Part shown: piece by piece, positions 45,667-56,129 of the stretch
Numbering within the stretch: position 1 is the stretch's first letter
How the letters are laid out: each line of letters opens with the position of its first letter
Origin: Burkholderiales bacterium
GTDB lineage: Bacteria > Pseudomonadota > Gammaproteobacteria > Burkholderiales > Ga0077523
Reading direction: 5' to 3'
DNA length: 64,000 bases
NCBI GenBank assembly: GCA_022843925.1
Contig: JALHMS010000005.1
Coordinates: forward strand, 203,733-267,732
Notes under the pieces: model-generated
The model's input: the letters and a program-made list of their open reading frames with translations, nothing else
Told to the model about the DNA's origin: nothing
Database searches by the model: none
Program-made: the position numbers and the translations under genes

Positions 45667-45795
45667 GGCTTTCAGTGGATGAAATGGGTGCGGGACCCCG
45701 CGGATTCCGGCGGGGAGTCTATCTTGCCGCAGGGCGGCAGAGCCTCTGCCTGAGCTGCCGGCTCGAGGAGATTCACGTTGGCGAGGTGCCGGAGA

Positions 45796-46545
45796 TCAAA
45801 GCGGCGCCGCCAGTGCCGTCAGCTCCGCCTGGAAGCGTGATCGGATATCGAGCAGATGGGTCGTGGCCGCCGCGATCGCTTCGGGCTCGGGTTCGTGGAC
45901 CCAGATTCCATGGGGACGGACCGACTCCACGGCCACGTACAGGAAGCGCGGCCTGCGGCCGATCAGCCGCGTGACCCCGTCGACGTAGTGGGCCGCCTGC
46001 AGGTCGTACCCGAAGCGCCGTCTCGACTTCAAGAAGTGGTTCGGGCGGATGTCCGACGCGGTCTTGAGTTCCACGATCACGTCGTCGCACAGGCAGTCGG
46101 GGCGCGCCTTCCAGCGCCCGCCTGCGGCGTCGGTCCAGTAGCAGGAGATCTCCCGGTCGCCGCGCTCCAGCCATTCGCGAAGCGGCAGCCGGTCGTAGCC
46201 GAGCACGGCGGCGCGCATGGTCGCGAGGGCCTTGCAGGAGGCGGCTGACAGCCACGTGCGCTGCTCCGCCGGGCATGCTTCGCCGGGCGCCGGCGGGGGA
46301 GGGGCGTCACCGGTCACGAAGTCCTCGTCGAATCGCTCGGGTTCAAGCAGCATCGCGTGGAGGGCGTCACCGAGGGTGGCCTCCTTCGGCACGACCGAGG
46401 TCCGCATGGCGAGCTCGGGAGACTGGCCCGTCCGGGCGAACCGGCGAAGGGCCGAGCTGGAGACGTAGTCTGCGCAGTCGAGGTATGCGGCGAGAGACTC
46501 GCGGCGCGTGAAGCATCGGGCCTCGGAACTGGCATCGGTTTGCAT
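45796..46545 (-). CDS. PD-(D/E)XK nuclease-like protein (RecE/exonuclease VIII type)
   Basis: 249 residues. The core shows WKARPDCLCDDVIVELKTAS, giving D and E-x-K of the PD-(D/E)XK fold, then RRFGYDLQAAHYVDGV, the Q-x-x-x-Y motif found in RecE-like and Cas4-like nucleases. The N-terminal part (SSSALRRFARTGQSPELAMR, TLGDALHAMLLEPERF) matches the S-x-L and G-x-x-x-H signature of this group. No recombinase or helicase gene is adjacent, so it may be a phage-derived solitary nuclease. Confidence 0.8.
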   Translation of the reverse strand: MQTDASSEARCFTRRESLAAYLDCADYVSSSALRRFARTGQSPELAMRTSVVPKEATLGDALHAMLLEPERFDEDFVTGDAPPPPAPGEACPAEQRTWLSAASCKALATMRAAVLGYDRLPLREWLERGDREISCYWTDAAGGRWKARPDCLCDDVIVELKTASDIRPNHFLKSRRRFGYDLQAAHYVDGVTRLIGRRPRFLYVAVESVRPHGIWVHEPEPEAIAAATTHLLDIRSRFQAELTALAAPL

Positions 46546-46622
46546 CCCCGGAGCCTACCACGGGCATCCTCGCGCGCCGCGTCCGGCGCCCTGTTCGGGT
46601 GCGGGCTCCGAGGGATTCCGCC

Positions 46623-47153
46623 TCACTGCAGTTCGAGCAGTCGGTGTTGCGCCTCGCCGAGGTGCGGGTGGAAGCGCAGGGCGGTTTCGAAGGCGAAGGC
46701 CGCCGCGTCGCGGTCGCCCTTCGAGAGCAGGATCTCCGCCACGGCACAGATGGCGCCGAAGTGCCGCGGTTCCAGCTCGAGTACGTGGTGCAGGGCGTCC
46801 AGCGATTCGTCGTCGCGTTCCTGCAGGTAGTAGAGCGTGGCCCGCTTGTGCCAGGCCTCGCAGTAGTCGGGCGCGCTCCGCAGCAGGCGCGACAGCCGCG
46901 TTTCGGCGATGTCGTGACAGTGCGTGGCGATCTCGGTGGAGGCGCGATCGAGATGGCGGGCGGCCCGATGGTGCGGGTGATACATCCACAGGTCCCAGAT
47001 GCGGGCTTCCGTGGCCGACGCGACGTCGACGTCGTCGCACGTCGCCAACTGATGGAACAGCGTGTCGAGCGCGGCTGGCATCACGGGAGCGGGTCGTCTC
47101 CGATGGGCGGACGCCACCAGCTCCAGGGTCGAACTGCAATGCGATTCGGTCAT
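46623..47153 (-). CDS. TPR-repeat protein
   Basis: 176-residue soluble helical protein with TPR-like repeats, e.g. CEAWHKRATLYYLQERDDES, LDALHHVLELEPRHFGAICA and AAFAFETALRFHPHLGEAQH. No signal peptide or enzymatic domain; function unknown, probably protein-protein interaction. ATG 47153 (MTESHCSSTLELV) has AGAGG upstream; a shorter form from MPAALDTLF is possible. Confidence 0.7.
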   Translation of the reverse strand: MTESHCSSTLELVASAHRRRPAPVMPAALDTLFHQLATCDDVDVASATEARIWDLWMYHPHHRAARHLDRASTEIATHCHDIAETRLSRLLRSAPDYCEAWHKRATLYYLQERDDESLDALHHVLELEPRHFGAICAVAEILLSKGDRDAAAFAFETALRFHPHLGEAQHRLLELQ

Positions 47154-47339
47154 GGCGGACCTCTTCCGGGAGAGTCGGAAAGCTGCGTTTCCTCGAGCAG
47201 TTTGCAAGCCAGGTCCGGCCGTCGGCGAGGGCGTGGGTCTTCCACCGGGTTTGGGTTACGCTCGATCCCGGCCGGGATTCCTCCAGAACAATGCGCACAC
47301 GAAGCGCAGGCAGGTCCCGGCTTCCGCAAGGAGACCGCC

Positions 47340-47765
47340 ATGACCAGATTCGTCCAGGCGTCCGTCATCGGCCTGGCGCTCACGGCACACGCCGGGTGGG
47401 TGACCGCCGCAGGATCGGGATTGCTCTCCCCCCACATGCCCCAGTTGCTCAGTCTCGAACAGCAGAGGCGCTTGGAGGTCGGCGGTTATACCGAGGCGGT
47501 CCGTGCGCGCATCGTGCGGGACCAGCGATACCCCGGCGAGGCCCTGATCAACGCCTGGGAGGGCACGGCCGAGGTGATCCTTGTCATCGGTCCCGACGGT
47601 CAGGTGAAAAGCGCACGGGTCGAGTCATCGAGCGGCCACGTGGTGCTGGACGCCGAGGCGGTCACCAAGGCACGCGCGGTCACCGACCTGCCTCCGCCCC
47701 CCCGTTTCCTGCGCGGACGGGAGTTCAAGGTCGCCGTGCCGATCATCTTCCGCCTGGAGCGCTAG
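47340..47765 (+). CDS. Small exported TonB C-terminal-domain protein
   Basis: 141 residues with a signal peptide (MTRFVQASVIGLALTAHAGW, cleavage near VTAAG) instead of the usual single TM anchor. The mature part has the TonB fold pattern: YPGEALINAWEGTAEVILVI, GPDGQVKSARVESSSGHVVL, DAEAVTKARAV and VAVPIIFRLER at the end. AAGGAGA precedes ATG 47340. Without the proline-rich spacer or exbBD nearby, it is unlikely to be the main energy transducer. The TAG stop abuts a small inverted-repeat element. Confidence 0.82.
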   Translation: MTRFVQASVIGLALTAHAGWVTAAGSGLLSPHMPQLLSLEQQRRLEVGGYTEAVRARIVRDQRYPGEALINAWEGTAEVILVIGPDGQVKSARVESSSGHVVLDAEAVTKARAVTDLPPPPRFLRGREFKVAVPIIFRLER

Positions 47766-47926
47766 GAGCCTGTCGGACTTGGATGGTCGATAGCGAAACG
47801 GCGGGAGTGCGAGGACAGAGTTTGACGATTGCGACGCACGTATCGGGAATACGCGAGGAGGAAGCCGCGGAACATGGACCGCTCTTCCTCCATTGCAGCC
47901 GAATCATCCCAAGTCCGACGGACTCC
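47766..47926. mobile_element. Putative MITE-like element with terminal inverted repeats
   Basis: A 161-bp stretch bounded by GGAGCCTGTCGGACTT (47766-47781) and AAGTCCGACGGACTCC (47911-47926), which are inverted repeats matching at 14 of 16 positions. It has no credible gene inside. It begins directly after the TonB-like stop codon. No clear target-site duplication could be seen. It may be a non-autonomous insertion-sequence derivative. Confidence 0.5.
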
Positions 47927-47945
47927 CGGCTCCCCGGGAGGCCGG

Positions 47946-48440
47946 TCAGCGCGGGCCTGCGAACGGGTCCCCGAAGCGGTTCGCGAACCACCGATCGACA
48001 CTGAGTCTTCCGGCGCCCTGGAACACCAGCGGCACGAACATCACCAGGTAGATGAGCGGCAGTTTCCAGCCGTTGTCACAGACGTTGTATCCGTTGCCGG
48101 CGTGGACCGCCGCCCAGGCGACGATCGTCAGGATCACGAGGCTCACGCTGATGAACCGGGTGGCCAGGCCAGCCACCAGAAGAAGCGCACCGCCGACCTC
48201 GAACCAGGTCGCCATCTGCCAGCTGATCTCCGTCGGGATCACCGAGAACGGAAACGGGAACTGGTCCGCGATGTCGTTGAACCAGTTGTTCCCCCGCAAC
48301 TTCTCGAGGCCGGCTTCCCCGAACTCCCAGGCGAGCAGCAGCCGGAGGGACAGACCCGGCAGCCAGCTGCCGACGTTGTCGGCGACTCCCAGCCCGCGGA
48401 AGATCCAGTCGAGGGGTGTGGCAAGGGCATTCTGTCGCAT
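47946..48440 (-). CDS. DoxX family membrane protein
   Basis: 164-residue DoxX-like inner-membrane protein with four hydrophobic segments (LPGLSLRLLLAWEFGEAG, ATWFEVGGALLLVAGLATRF, ISVSLVILTIVAWAAVHAG, LPLIYLVMFVPLVFQGAG). The R-x-x-x-A-W-E-F--AG-EK pattern in TM1 (LLAWEFGEAGLEKLRGNNWF) is typical. DoxX proteins are linked to redox or oxidative-stress functions but are poorly defined. GGAGA upstream of ATG 48440. Confidence 0.9.
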   Translation of the reverse strand: MRQNALATPLDWIFRGLGVADNVGSWLPGLSLRLLLAWEFGEAGLEKLRGNNWFNDIADQFPFPFSVIPTEISWQMATWFEVGGALLLVAGLATRFISVSLVILTIVAWAAVHAGNGYNVCDNGWKLPLIYLVMFVPLVFQGAGRLSVDRWFANRFGDPFAGPR

Positions 48441-48537
48441 GGAGGGTCTCCAAGTCCTGGCGTATCGGCATGTCGGCGCAGGGTGCGCCGAGCGGATTTA
48501 CGTCCATGGCCGCGGGAGTGGATTCAGACGACAGGCG

Positions 48538-48571
48538 AAAAAAAACCCCGGGGTGTCGCCACCGCGGGGCT
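48538..48571 (-). terminator. Terminator after the 42-residue membrane peptide gene
   Basis: On the minus strand CCCCGCGGTG, GCGA, CACCCCGGGG form a ten-position stem with one mismatch, followed by eight T; 20 bp after the small gene's stop. Confidence 0.8.
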
Positions 48572-48591
48572 TCGTACCGGACGAACCAGGA

Positions 48592-48720
48592 TCAGCGCGC
48601 GCCCTGGGCCTTCCATCGCTCGGCGTTGATGCGCTCCTGTTCCTTCGAGAAGGACAAGACCCAGAAGAGGCAACCGAGCACGACGACGAGGGGCGCGCCG
48701 AGCAGAATGAAACCAGTCAT
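48592..48720 (-). CDS. Small single-pass membrane peptide (42 residues)
   Basis: An open frame of 42 codons reading MTGFILLGAPLVVVLGCLFW, VLSFSKEQERINAERWKAQG, AR. One hydrophobic helix is followed by a charged amphipathic tail, as in small membrane subunits or regulators. GGAG precedes the ATG by about 10 bp and a good terminator lies just downstream, which support a real gene. I do not recognise a family. It stands alone between the DoxX gene and a cupin gene. Confidence 0.6.
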   Translation of the reverse strand: MTGFILLGAPLVVVLGCLFWVLSFSKEQERINAERWKAQGAR

Positions 48721-48894
48721 TTCAGGGGACTCCAAATATGTGGTGATGCGTTTGCAGGAAGCCCCGGGGCGCTATTCGAGGGTCGATCCGTCCGCGGCGA
48801 AGACATCCGCGCAGGTCGGGTGAGCAGGAGGCCCGGAGCCACTCCGTCGGAGGTTAGCACAGGGCAGGCCGGAAACGCCCCGCGGGCCAGGGTG

Positions 48895-49287
48895 TCAGGC
48901 CCCGGGCATCGCGACGGTCCGGAAGTCGGCCGGGAGCACGATCTCGATCAATTCCAAGTCGTCCGAGTGACCGAGTTCGGTGTGCGGGATGCCGGGCGCC
49001 TGGTGGACGCAACTCCCCGCGGTCAGCGTCACCTCCCCGACCCCTTCGTAGTGAAACCGGATCCAGCCCTTCAGCACGTACACCATCTGGAACTCGACCT
49101 CGTGCCGGTGGCGCTCCGGTTGGGCTGTCGTGCCGGGGACCGCCCTGATCACGTGGGCGACGACCTTGCCTCCGGTTGCAGCCCGGATGCCGAGGTCGCG
49201 GTATTCGAAGAACGGTCGCAGGCCGTCCTTCCGGAAGTCGTCGGGTCCGGCATGGCTGACGGAGAACTGCATCGGCGTCGCTGTCAT
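48895..49287 (-). CDS. Cupin-domain protein
   Basis: 130-residue single cupin: PERHRHEVEFQMVYVLKGWI gives the H-x-H...E metal-ligand motif, and GSCVHQAPGIPHTELGHSDD the second cupin motif with its His. The start (MTATPMQFSVSHAGPDDFRK) and ELIEIVLPADF end are consistent with small cytosolic cupins. Substrate or ligand not known. The 174 bp downstream toward the small peptide gene show nothing clear. Confidence 0.85.
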   Translation of the reverse strand: MTATPMQFSVSHAGPDDFRKDGLRPFFEYRDLGIRAATGGKVVAHVIRAVPGTTAQPERHRHEVEFQMVYVLKGWIRFHYEGVGEVTLTAGSCVHQAPGIPHTELGHSDDLELIEIVLPADFRTVAMPGA

Positions 49288-49393
49288 CGGTTTCTCTCCA
49301 TGGGGCCGACGGAACCACCCGGCGCGGTCGAAAGATCGTGCGGCACGCGGCGTCCGCGATCTCCACGTCGAGCGCCGATTGTAAGATGCCGCC

Positions 49394-49993
49394 ATGAATC
49401 TCCTCCTCCTCGTCGTGGCCGGGTACCTCGTCGGCTCGCTCTCGTTCGCTGTGATCGTCAGCCGTGCCATGGGATTGCCGGATCCGCACTCGTACGGATC
49501 CGGCAATCCGGGCGCGACCAACGTCCTGCGCACCGGCAAGAAGTTGGCGGCTGTCCTGACGCTGGCCGGCGACGCCCTCAAGGGTATGGTCGTCGTCCTC
49601 GTCGCGCGGGGCCTTGCCGCCAAGGCGGGCTTCGGTCCGGGCGACATGGCGCTCGGCGGGCTCGCGGCTTTCCTTGGACATCTTTACCCGGTCTTCTTCG
49701 GATTCCGTGGCGGCAAGGGTGTGGCCACGGCCGCCGGCGTGCTCTTCGGACTGTCCGCTCCGCTCGGGGCGATCGTCCTGGCGGTCTGGATCGCCGTCTT
49801 CGCGATCTCCCGGGTGTCGTCCCTCGGGGCGCTCGCGGCGGCCGTCGCGGCGCCCATCGCGACGGCAGTGCTGATCGGGCAGGATCTCGTGATCGGCGCC
49901 GTGGTCGTGATGGCCGGTCTGCTGATCTGGCGCCATCGGGAGAACATCCGGCGGCTGCGCTCCGGAGCAGAGAAGAGAATCGGCGCGAAGTAG
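49394..49993 (+). CDS. plsY: Glycerol-3-phosphate acyltransferase PlsY
   Basis: 199-residue inner-membrane acyl-phosphate:glycerol-3-phosphate acyltransferase, first step of phosphatidate synthesis. The three family motifs are visible: GSLSFAVIVSR, the glycine-rich SYGSGNPGATNVLRTGKK, and FLGHLYPVFFGFRGGKGVAT with the conserved RGGKGVAT. Five to six TM segments. A 15-bp perfect inverted repeat lies within the codons of motif 1-2. The gene converges on tsaD with a 9-bp gap. Confidence 0.96.
   Translation: MNLLLLVVAGYLVGSLSFAVIVSRAMGLPDPHSYGSGNPGATNVLRTGKKLAAVLTLAGDALKGMVVVLVARGLAAKAGFGPGDMALGGLAAFLGHLYPVFFGFRGGKGVATAAGVLFGLSAPLGAIVLAVWIAVFAISRVSSLGALAAAVAAPIATAVLIGQDLVIGAVVVMAGLLIWRHRENIRRLRSGAEKRIGAK
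49472..49509 (+). repeat. Perfect 15-bp inverted repeat inside plsY
   Basis: GGATTGCCGGATCCG (49472-49486), an 8-nt loop CACTCGTA and CGGATCCGGCAATCC (49495-49509) pair perfectly. In the mRNA this would be a very stable hairpin about 80 nt into plsY, over the GLPDPHSYGSGNPG codons. Confidence 0.95.
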
Positions 49994-50002
49994 GTACTGA
50001 CC

Positions 50003-51016
50003 TCAAGCGGCTGGCAGGACGCTCCCGAGATCCCATCTCGGTCTGACCCCGAAGGCGCCGGCGGGCATTGCAAGGCCGAGTCGCATCGCTCCAGCGAAGG
50101 CGATCATCGCGCCGTTGTCGGTGCAGAACGCGAGGTCGGGGTAGTAGACCCGGATGCCTTTCGCCGCGGCGCCGGTCGTGAGGCCTGCCCGCAACTGCAC
50201 GTTGGCGCCGACCCCGCCAGCGACCACCAGGCGGGTCGCGCCGGTCTGGGCGGCCGCGGCGAGCGCCTTGGTCACCAGGACCTCCACGACGGCCGCCTGG
50301 AACTCGGCGGCAAGGTCGGCGCGCGAGGCGTCGTCCAGTGGCGCCTGGCGGGATGCCGTGAGCACGGCGGTCTTGAGACCGCTGAAGCTGAAATCGAGGT
50401 CCCCGGAGGCGATCTTCGGACGCGGGAGGCGGAAGCGTCCGGGCGTACCCGTGGCGGCCAGTCGAGAAAGTGCCGGTCCGCCGGGATAGCCCAGGCCCAG
50501 CAGCTTGGCGGTCTTGTCGAACGCTTCCCCGGCGGCGTCGTCCACCGTCTCGCCGAGCAGCGTGTAGCCGCCGACCCCGGCGACGTGCATGAGCTGTGTG
50601 TGCCCTCCCGATACGAGCAGGGCCACGAAAGGGAACTCCGGCGCTGGGTCCGCCAGGAGCGGCGACAGCAGGTGCCCCTCCAGATGGTGGATGCCGATCA
50701 CGGGCACATCCAGGGCCATGCCCAGACCGTGGGCGAAGGCGGTGCCGACGAGCAGGGCGCCCGCGAGCCCGGGCCCCTCCGTGTAGGCGATGGCGTCGAT
50801 GTCGGTACGCTTGATCCGGGCGCGGGCCAGCACCTCGACGAGCAGCGGCGTGATCCGCCGGACGTGATCGCGGGAGGCGAGTTCGGGGACGACGCCGCCG
50901 TAGTCGGTATGCAGGTCGACCTGGGAGTGAAGGGCGTGCGATAGGAGTCCGCGCGATGTGCAGTACAGGGCGAGGCCTGTCTCATCGCACGACGACTCGA
51001 TGCCGAGGACGATCAA
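50003..51016 (-). CDS. tsaD: tRNA threonylcarbamoyladenosine synthase subunit TsaD
   Basis: 337-residue Kae1/TsaD, which transfers the threonylcarbamoyl group to A37 of ANN-decoding tRNAs. Landmarks: [18 protein letters not shown] start, [18 protein letters not shown] with iron-binding His residues, [13 protein letters not shown] and [20 protein letters not shown]. Complete. It is divergent from the rpsU operon, the classical tsaD/rpsU arrangement of Proteobacteria. Confidence 0.97.
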   Translation of the reverse strand: MIVLGIESSCDETGLALYCTSRGLLSHALHSQVDLHTDYGGVVPELASRDHVRRITPLLVEVLARARIKRTDIDAIAYTEGPGLAGALLVGTAFAHGLGMALDVPVIGIHHLEGHLLSPLLADPAPEFPFVALLVSGGHTQLMHVAGVGGYTLLGETVDDAAGEAFDKTAKLLGLGYPGGPALSRLAATGTPGRFRLPRPKIASGDLDFSFSGLKTAVLTASRQAPLDDASRADLAAEFQAAVVEVLVTKALAAAAQTGATRLVVAGGVGANVQLRAGLTTGAAAKGIRVYYPDLAFCTDNGAMIAFAGAMRLGLAMPAGAFGVRPRWDLGSVLPAA

Positions 51017-51039
51017 TTGGGGGAAGTTCCGTGAAAGGG

Positions 51040-51067
51040 TTCAAACGCTGCGGGAATCCTGTTATCC
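51040..51067 (+). promoter_or_regulatory. Putative promoter of the rpsU-yqeY operon
   Basis: TTCAAA (51040-51045), 16-nt spacer and TTATCC (51062-51067). The remaining 303-bp tsaD-rpsU gap (51017-51319) is a long 5' leader in which I see no convincing gene or further signal. Confidence 0.5.
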
Positions 51068-51319
51068 TCGCCGCCCTCGTTTCGCCCCGCAGAAGAAGAG
51101 CCGGTTCAGCGCCGTCCGGGGGAAATTCGGGAGCAGGGATGGAAGGGCCACTCGGTGCGTGACTGTCGTACACCAGTGAGTACAGCGCGTTGCAGGACGT
51201 GCCAGGGTGTACGACGAAGCAGAAGCGCACGACGCAGCAGAAAGAGCAGCGCGACGAACCAGCAACACCGAGCGGACCGCCCACGGACCCACAGGATTCG
51301 AAAGGACTCAGAGGACTAC

Positions 51320-51532
51320 ATGCCGACCGTACGCGTCAAGGAAAACGAGCCGTTCGAAGTGGCGCTTCGCCGCTTCAAGCGCACCGTGGAGAAAACCGGC
51401 CTGCTCACCGAGCTGCGGGCCCGGGAATTCTATGAAAAGCCCACCGCGGAGCGCAAACGCAAGCTCGCCGCTGCCGTCAAGCGCCATCACAAGCGCCTGC
51501 GCAGCCAGCTGCTTCCGCCGAAGCTGTACTGA
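51320..51532 (+). CDS. rpsU: Small ribosomal subunit protein bS21
   Basis: 70-residue S21, needed for translation initiation on the 30S subunit. Begins [20 protein letters not shown], then [20 protein letters not shown] and a basic tail; normal length. It heads the rpsU-yqeY-dnaG-rpoD operon; a terminator directly after it likely makes most transcripts end here, boosting S21 relative to DnaG and sigma70, as known for this operon. Confidence 0.97.
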   Translation: MPTVRVKENEPFEVALRRFKRTVEKTGLLTELRAREFYEKPTAERKRKLAAAVKRHHKRLRSQLLPPKLY

Positions 51533-51558
51533 TCGCGCAAAGTTCGGCAGTCCGACGA

Positions 51559-51597
51559 CCCCGCGCGCACCGAAAGGCCGCGGGGTTTTCGTTTTTC
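51559..51597 (+). terminator. Partial terminator after rpsU
   Basis: CCCCGCG (51559-51565), loop, CGCGGGG (51579-51585) followed by TTTTCGTTTTT. Likely attenuates transcription into yqeY-dnaG-rpoD. Confidence 0.85.
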
Positions 51598-51608
51598 TGG
51601 AGCAGGCC

Positions 51609-52061
51609 ATGTCAGAGCTGAAGCACCGCGTCACCGAGGACATGAAGAACGCCATGCGAGCGCGGGAGACCGCCCGCCTCTCGGCGATCCGCCTCCTGCT
51701 CGCCGCCCTCAAGCAACGCGAGGTGGATGAGCGCAAGGAGCTGACCGACGCCGATGTCGTCGCTGTCATCGACAAGATGCTCAAGCAGCGGCGTGACTCC
51801 ATCGGCCAGTACGAGGCGGCGGGTCGACAGGATCTCGCCGATGCCGAGAAGTTCGAAGTGACGGTGCTCGAGGCCTACATGCCCCAGGGTGCGTCGGCCG
51901 AGGAGATCGCGGCGACGATCGCCACGGCGGTGACGCAGTCGGGCGCAACGGGGCCCCAGGACATGGGGAAGGTCATGGCCATTGTGAAGCCGCTGTTGGC
52001 GGGTCGTGCGGACATGGCGGCGGTGTCCCAGTTGGTCAAGGCAAGGCTCACCGGCGGCTAG
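51609..52061 (+). CDS. GatB/YqeY-domain protein
   Basis: 150-residue YqeY-type protein (MSELKHRVTEDMKNAMRARE start), helical, related to the tRNA-binding tail of GatB; KQREVDERKELTDADVVAVI and EAYMPQGASAEEIAATIATA are family blocks. Its role in the cell is not well defined, but the position between rpsU and dnaG is conserved. GGAG 6 bp before the ATG. Confidence 0.93.
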   Translation: MSELKHRVTEDMKNAMRARETARLSAIRLLLAALKQREVDERKELTDADVVAVIDKMLKQRRDSIGQYEAAGRQDLADAEKFEVTVLEAYMPQGASAEEIAATIATAVTQSGATGPQDMGKVMAIVKPLLAGRADMAAVSQLVKARLTGG

Positions 52062-52112
52062 ACCGCTCGTCGGGCACCCCTCGCACGCCGTCCGTGCGGG
52101 GACGTTGCCCCC

Positions 52113-52118
52113 TATAAT
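52113..52118 (+). promoter_or_regulatory. TATAAT box upstream of dnaG
   Basis: A perfect TATAAT lies about 70 bp before dnaG; no good -35 at the usual distance. It may supply internal expression of dnaG-rpoD. Confidence 0.45.
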
Positions 52119-52189
52119 CGGTCGCAGCAGGACCGTCGCTCGAACGCCAGCGCAGGCGTCGCGCGGACAACCGGGACACACGCTCGCAC

Positions 52190-53938
52190 ATGATTCCGCA
52201 GTCCTTCATCCAGGATCTGTTGAGCCGGGTCGACATCGTCGATGTCGTCGAGTCGGCGGTGCCGCTGAAGCGTGCCGGTGCGAATCTGGCTGCCTGCTGC
52301 CCGTTCCACACCGAGAAGTCTCCCTCGTTCACCGTCAGCCCGACCAAGCAGTTCTATCACTGCTTCGGCTGCGGTGCCCATGGCACGGCCATCGGCTTCA
52401 TGATGGAGTACCACGGGCTGGGATTCGTCGAGGCCGTGAAGGAACTCGCCGCCCGCGTCGGCATGGTTGTCCCGGCCGGCGAGACCGACGGCGCGCGCCA
52501 GGCCAACGCTTCGGCCAACGCCCATATCGTCGATGCCCTGACCCGCGCCTCGCGGTTCTTCAAGGACCGGTTGCGGGTCTCGGAGGCGGCCATCGCCTAC
52601 CTGAAGGGCCGCGGCGTCACGGGCGAGATCGCCGCACGCTTCGGTCTGGGCTACGCCCCCGACGGCTGGCAGAACCTCGAGGCAACCTTTTCCGACTACG
52701 CCACGGCCGACGTGCTCGTCGAGGCGGGCCTCGTGATCCGCAGCGACGAGGGCCGGCGCTACGACCGGTTCCGCGACCGCGTGATGTTCCCCATCGTGAG
52801 CACGCGCGGCGAGATCATCGGATTCGGCGGGCGCGTGCTCGGTGCCGGCGAGCCGAAGTACCTCAATTCCCCGGAAACCCCGGTCTTCGAGAAGGGGCGC
52901 GAACTCTACGGTCTGTTCCAGGCGCGTCGTGCCATCCGCGAGGCCGATCGCGTCATCGTCGTCGAGGGCTACATGGATGTCGTGGCCCTCGCGCAGCACG
53001 GCGTCGCCAATGCGGTTGCGACGTTGGGGACCGCGACGACGCCTTTCCATGTGCAGAAACTGCTGCGTCAGGCCGACCACGTCACGTTCTGCTTCGACGG
53101 CGATGCGGCGGGGCGCCGGGCGGCGTGGCGCGCCCTCGAGACCAGTCTCCAGGCCCTGACCGATGGCAAGCACGTCAATTTCCTCTTCCTGCCCGACAAG
53201 GAAGACCCGGATTCCTTCATCCGGAGCCATGGGCGCGACGCCTTCGAAGAGATGGTCGACCGGGCGGAACCGCTTTCCGCATTCATGCTTCGCGAACTCA
53301 GATCCGGGCTCGACATGGCCACCCCGGAAGATCGGGCCGAGTTCCTGAAGAAGGCCGAGGCCCTGCTCGGTCAGATCACGGCCCGCAACCTCGGGCTGGC
53401 GATGCGCGACGCTGTGGCGCGTGCTGCCGGGGTGTCGTTCGCGAGTCTGCCGGAACCTGTGCAGCGGGCCCAGCCGGCGCAGGCCGGGCCTTCGCGGCGA
53501 TCCAACACCGCCCGGGCGAGCCTGTTGAACAACCTCCCCGATCGCGCGCTCGAAGCACTGGTTGCGCGACCGGAGCTGCACCTCCTCGCCGGGCGCGCGG
53601 CGGCCGCGGCGGATGGTTCCGGATGCTGGCCGATGGTCGGGGATCTCGCCGGTCGCTTGGCCACTGGCGAACTGTTGCCCTCGCCCCAAGCTCTCGTGCA
53701 GTGGCTGGTGGATGGCGGGAACGACACCCTGGCCCAGCGGGTGCAGGAACAACTGATGAAGCGCGACGACGACTACGCCTACGAGGATGACCTGGCGGCG
53801 ATCGCGGAACGGCTCGAGAAGCAGCGCAGGTTCAACCAGCAGTTGGCGGCGGCGCGGCAGGTGCAGCGCCCCAGTGATCTTCCTCCCGAGGCCCGTGCCT
53901 TGTTCGCGTCCGGCAGTACGCCGGCCGGAACGGCTTAG
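52190..53938 (+). CDS. dnaG: DNA primase DnaG
   Basis: 582-residue replicative primase making RNA primers for Okazaki fragments. CHC2 zinc-binding domain at the start (CCPFHTEKSPSFTVS, YHCFGCGAHGTAIGF), then the RNA-polymerase core with TOPRIM motifs (VIVVEGYMDVVALAQ, VTFCFDGDAAGRRA) and a helicase-binding C-terminus. Complete. Followed by rpoD after 69 bp with TTACAAT in the gap. Confidence 0.97.
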   Translation: MIPQSFIQDLLSRVDIVDVVESAVPLKRAGANLAACCPFHTEKSPSFTVSPTKQFYHCFGCGAHGTAIGFMMEYHGLGFVEAVKELAARVGMVVPAGETDGARQANASANAHIVDALTRASRFFKDRLRVSEAAIAYLKGRGVTGEIAARFGLGYAPDGWQNLEATFSDYATADVLVEAGLVIRSDEGRRYDRFRDRVMFPIVSTRGEIIGFGGRVLGAGEPKYLNSPETPVFEKGRELYGLFQARRAIREADRVIVVEGYMDVVALAQHGVANAVATLGTATTPFHVQKLLRQADHVTFCFDGDAAGRRAAWRALETSLQALTDGKHVNFLFLPDKEDPDSFIRSHGRDAFEEMVDRAEPLSAFMLRELRSGLDMATPEDRAEFLKKAEALLGQITARNLGLAMRDAVARAAGVSFASLPEPVQRAQPAQAGPSRRSNTARASLLNNLPDRALEALVARPELHLLAGRAAAAADGSGCWPMVGDLAGRLATGELLPSPQALVQWLVDGGNDTLAQRVQEQLMKRDDDYAYEDDLAAIAERLEKQRRFNQQLAAARQVQRPSDLPPEARALFASGSTPAGTA

Positions 53939-54007
53939 GCGTCGGGGGAGCGGCAGCCCGGATCAGTTACAATCGCGGGCTTTTTTTCACGAATTCGGAA
54001 GTCGGTG

Positions 54008-55927
<1,920 letters not shown>

Positions 55928-55950
55928 CCGGCTCGAGGTCGCGTACCACC

Positions 55951-55989
55951 CACTGGCCGGCTCTTTCCGGCCAGTGTCGTTTCTGCTTT
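55951..55989 (+). terminator. Terminator hairpin after rpoD
   Basis: CACTGGCCGG, CTCTTT, CCGGCCAGTG: ten perfect pairs, followed by a T-rich but interrupted stretch (TCGTTTCTGCTTT), ending just before the tRNA. Confidence 0.75.
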
Positions 55990-55994
55990 ACGTA

Positions 55995-56071
55995 GGGCCT
56001 GTAGCTCAGTCGGTTAGAGCAGAGGACTCATAATCCTTTGGTCCTGGGTTCGAGTCCCAGCGGGCCCACCA
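55995..56071 (+). tRNA. tRNA with CAT anticodon, probably tRNA-Ile2
   Basis: 77-nt cloverleaf: acceptor GGGCCTG/CGGGCCC, D-arm GCTC...GAGC, anticodon stem GAGGA/TCCTT with loop CTCATAA, variable TGGTC, T-arm CTGGG-TTCGAGT-CCCAG and encoded CCA. The CAT anticodon fits Met, Ile2 (lysidine-modified) or initiator; the absence of initiator features and the AATCCTTTGGTC region resembling ileX favour tRNA-Ile2. Its 3' end borders the mobile region, so it is a likely integration site. Confidence 0.95.
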
Positions 56072-56129
56072 ATAAAATCAATAAGTTATGATTTTGTTTT
56101 CGAAGGTGTTCCAGAGAATCTTCAAGAAT

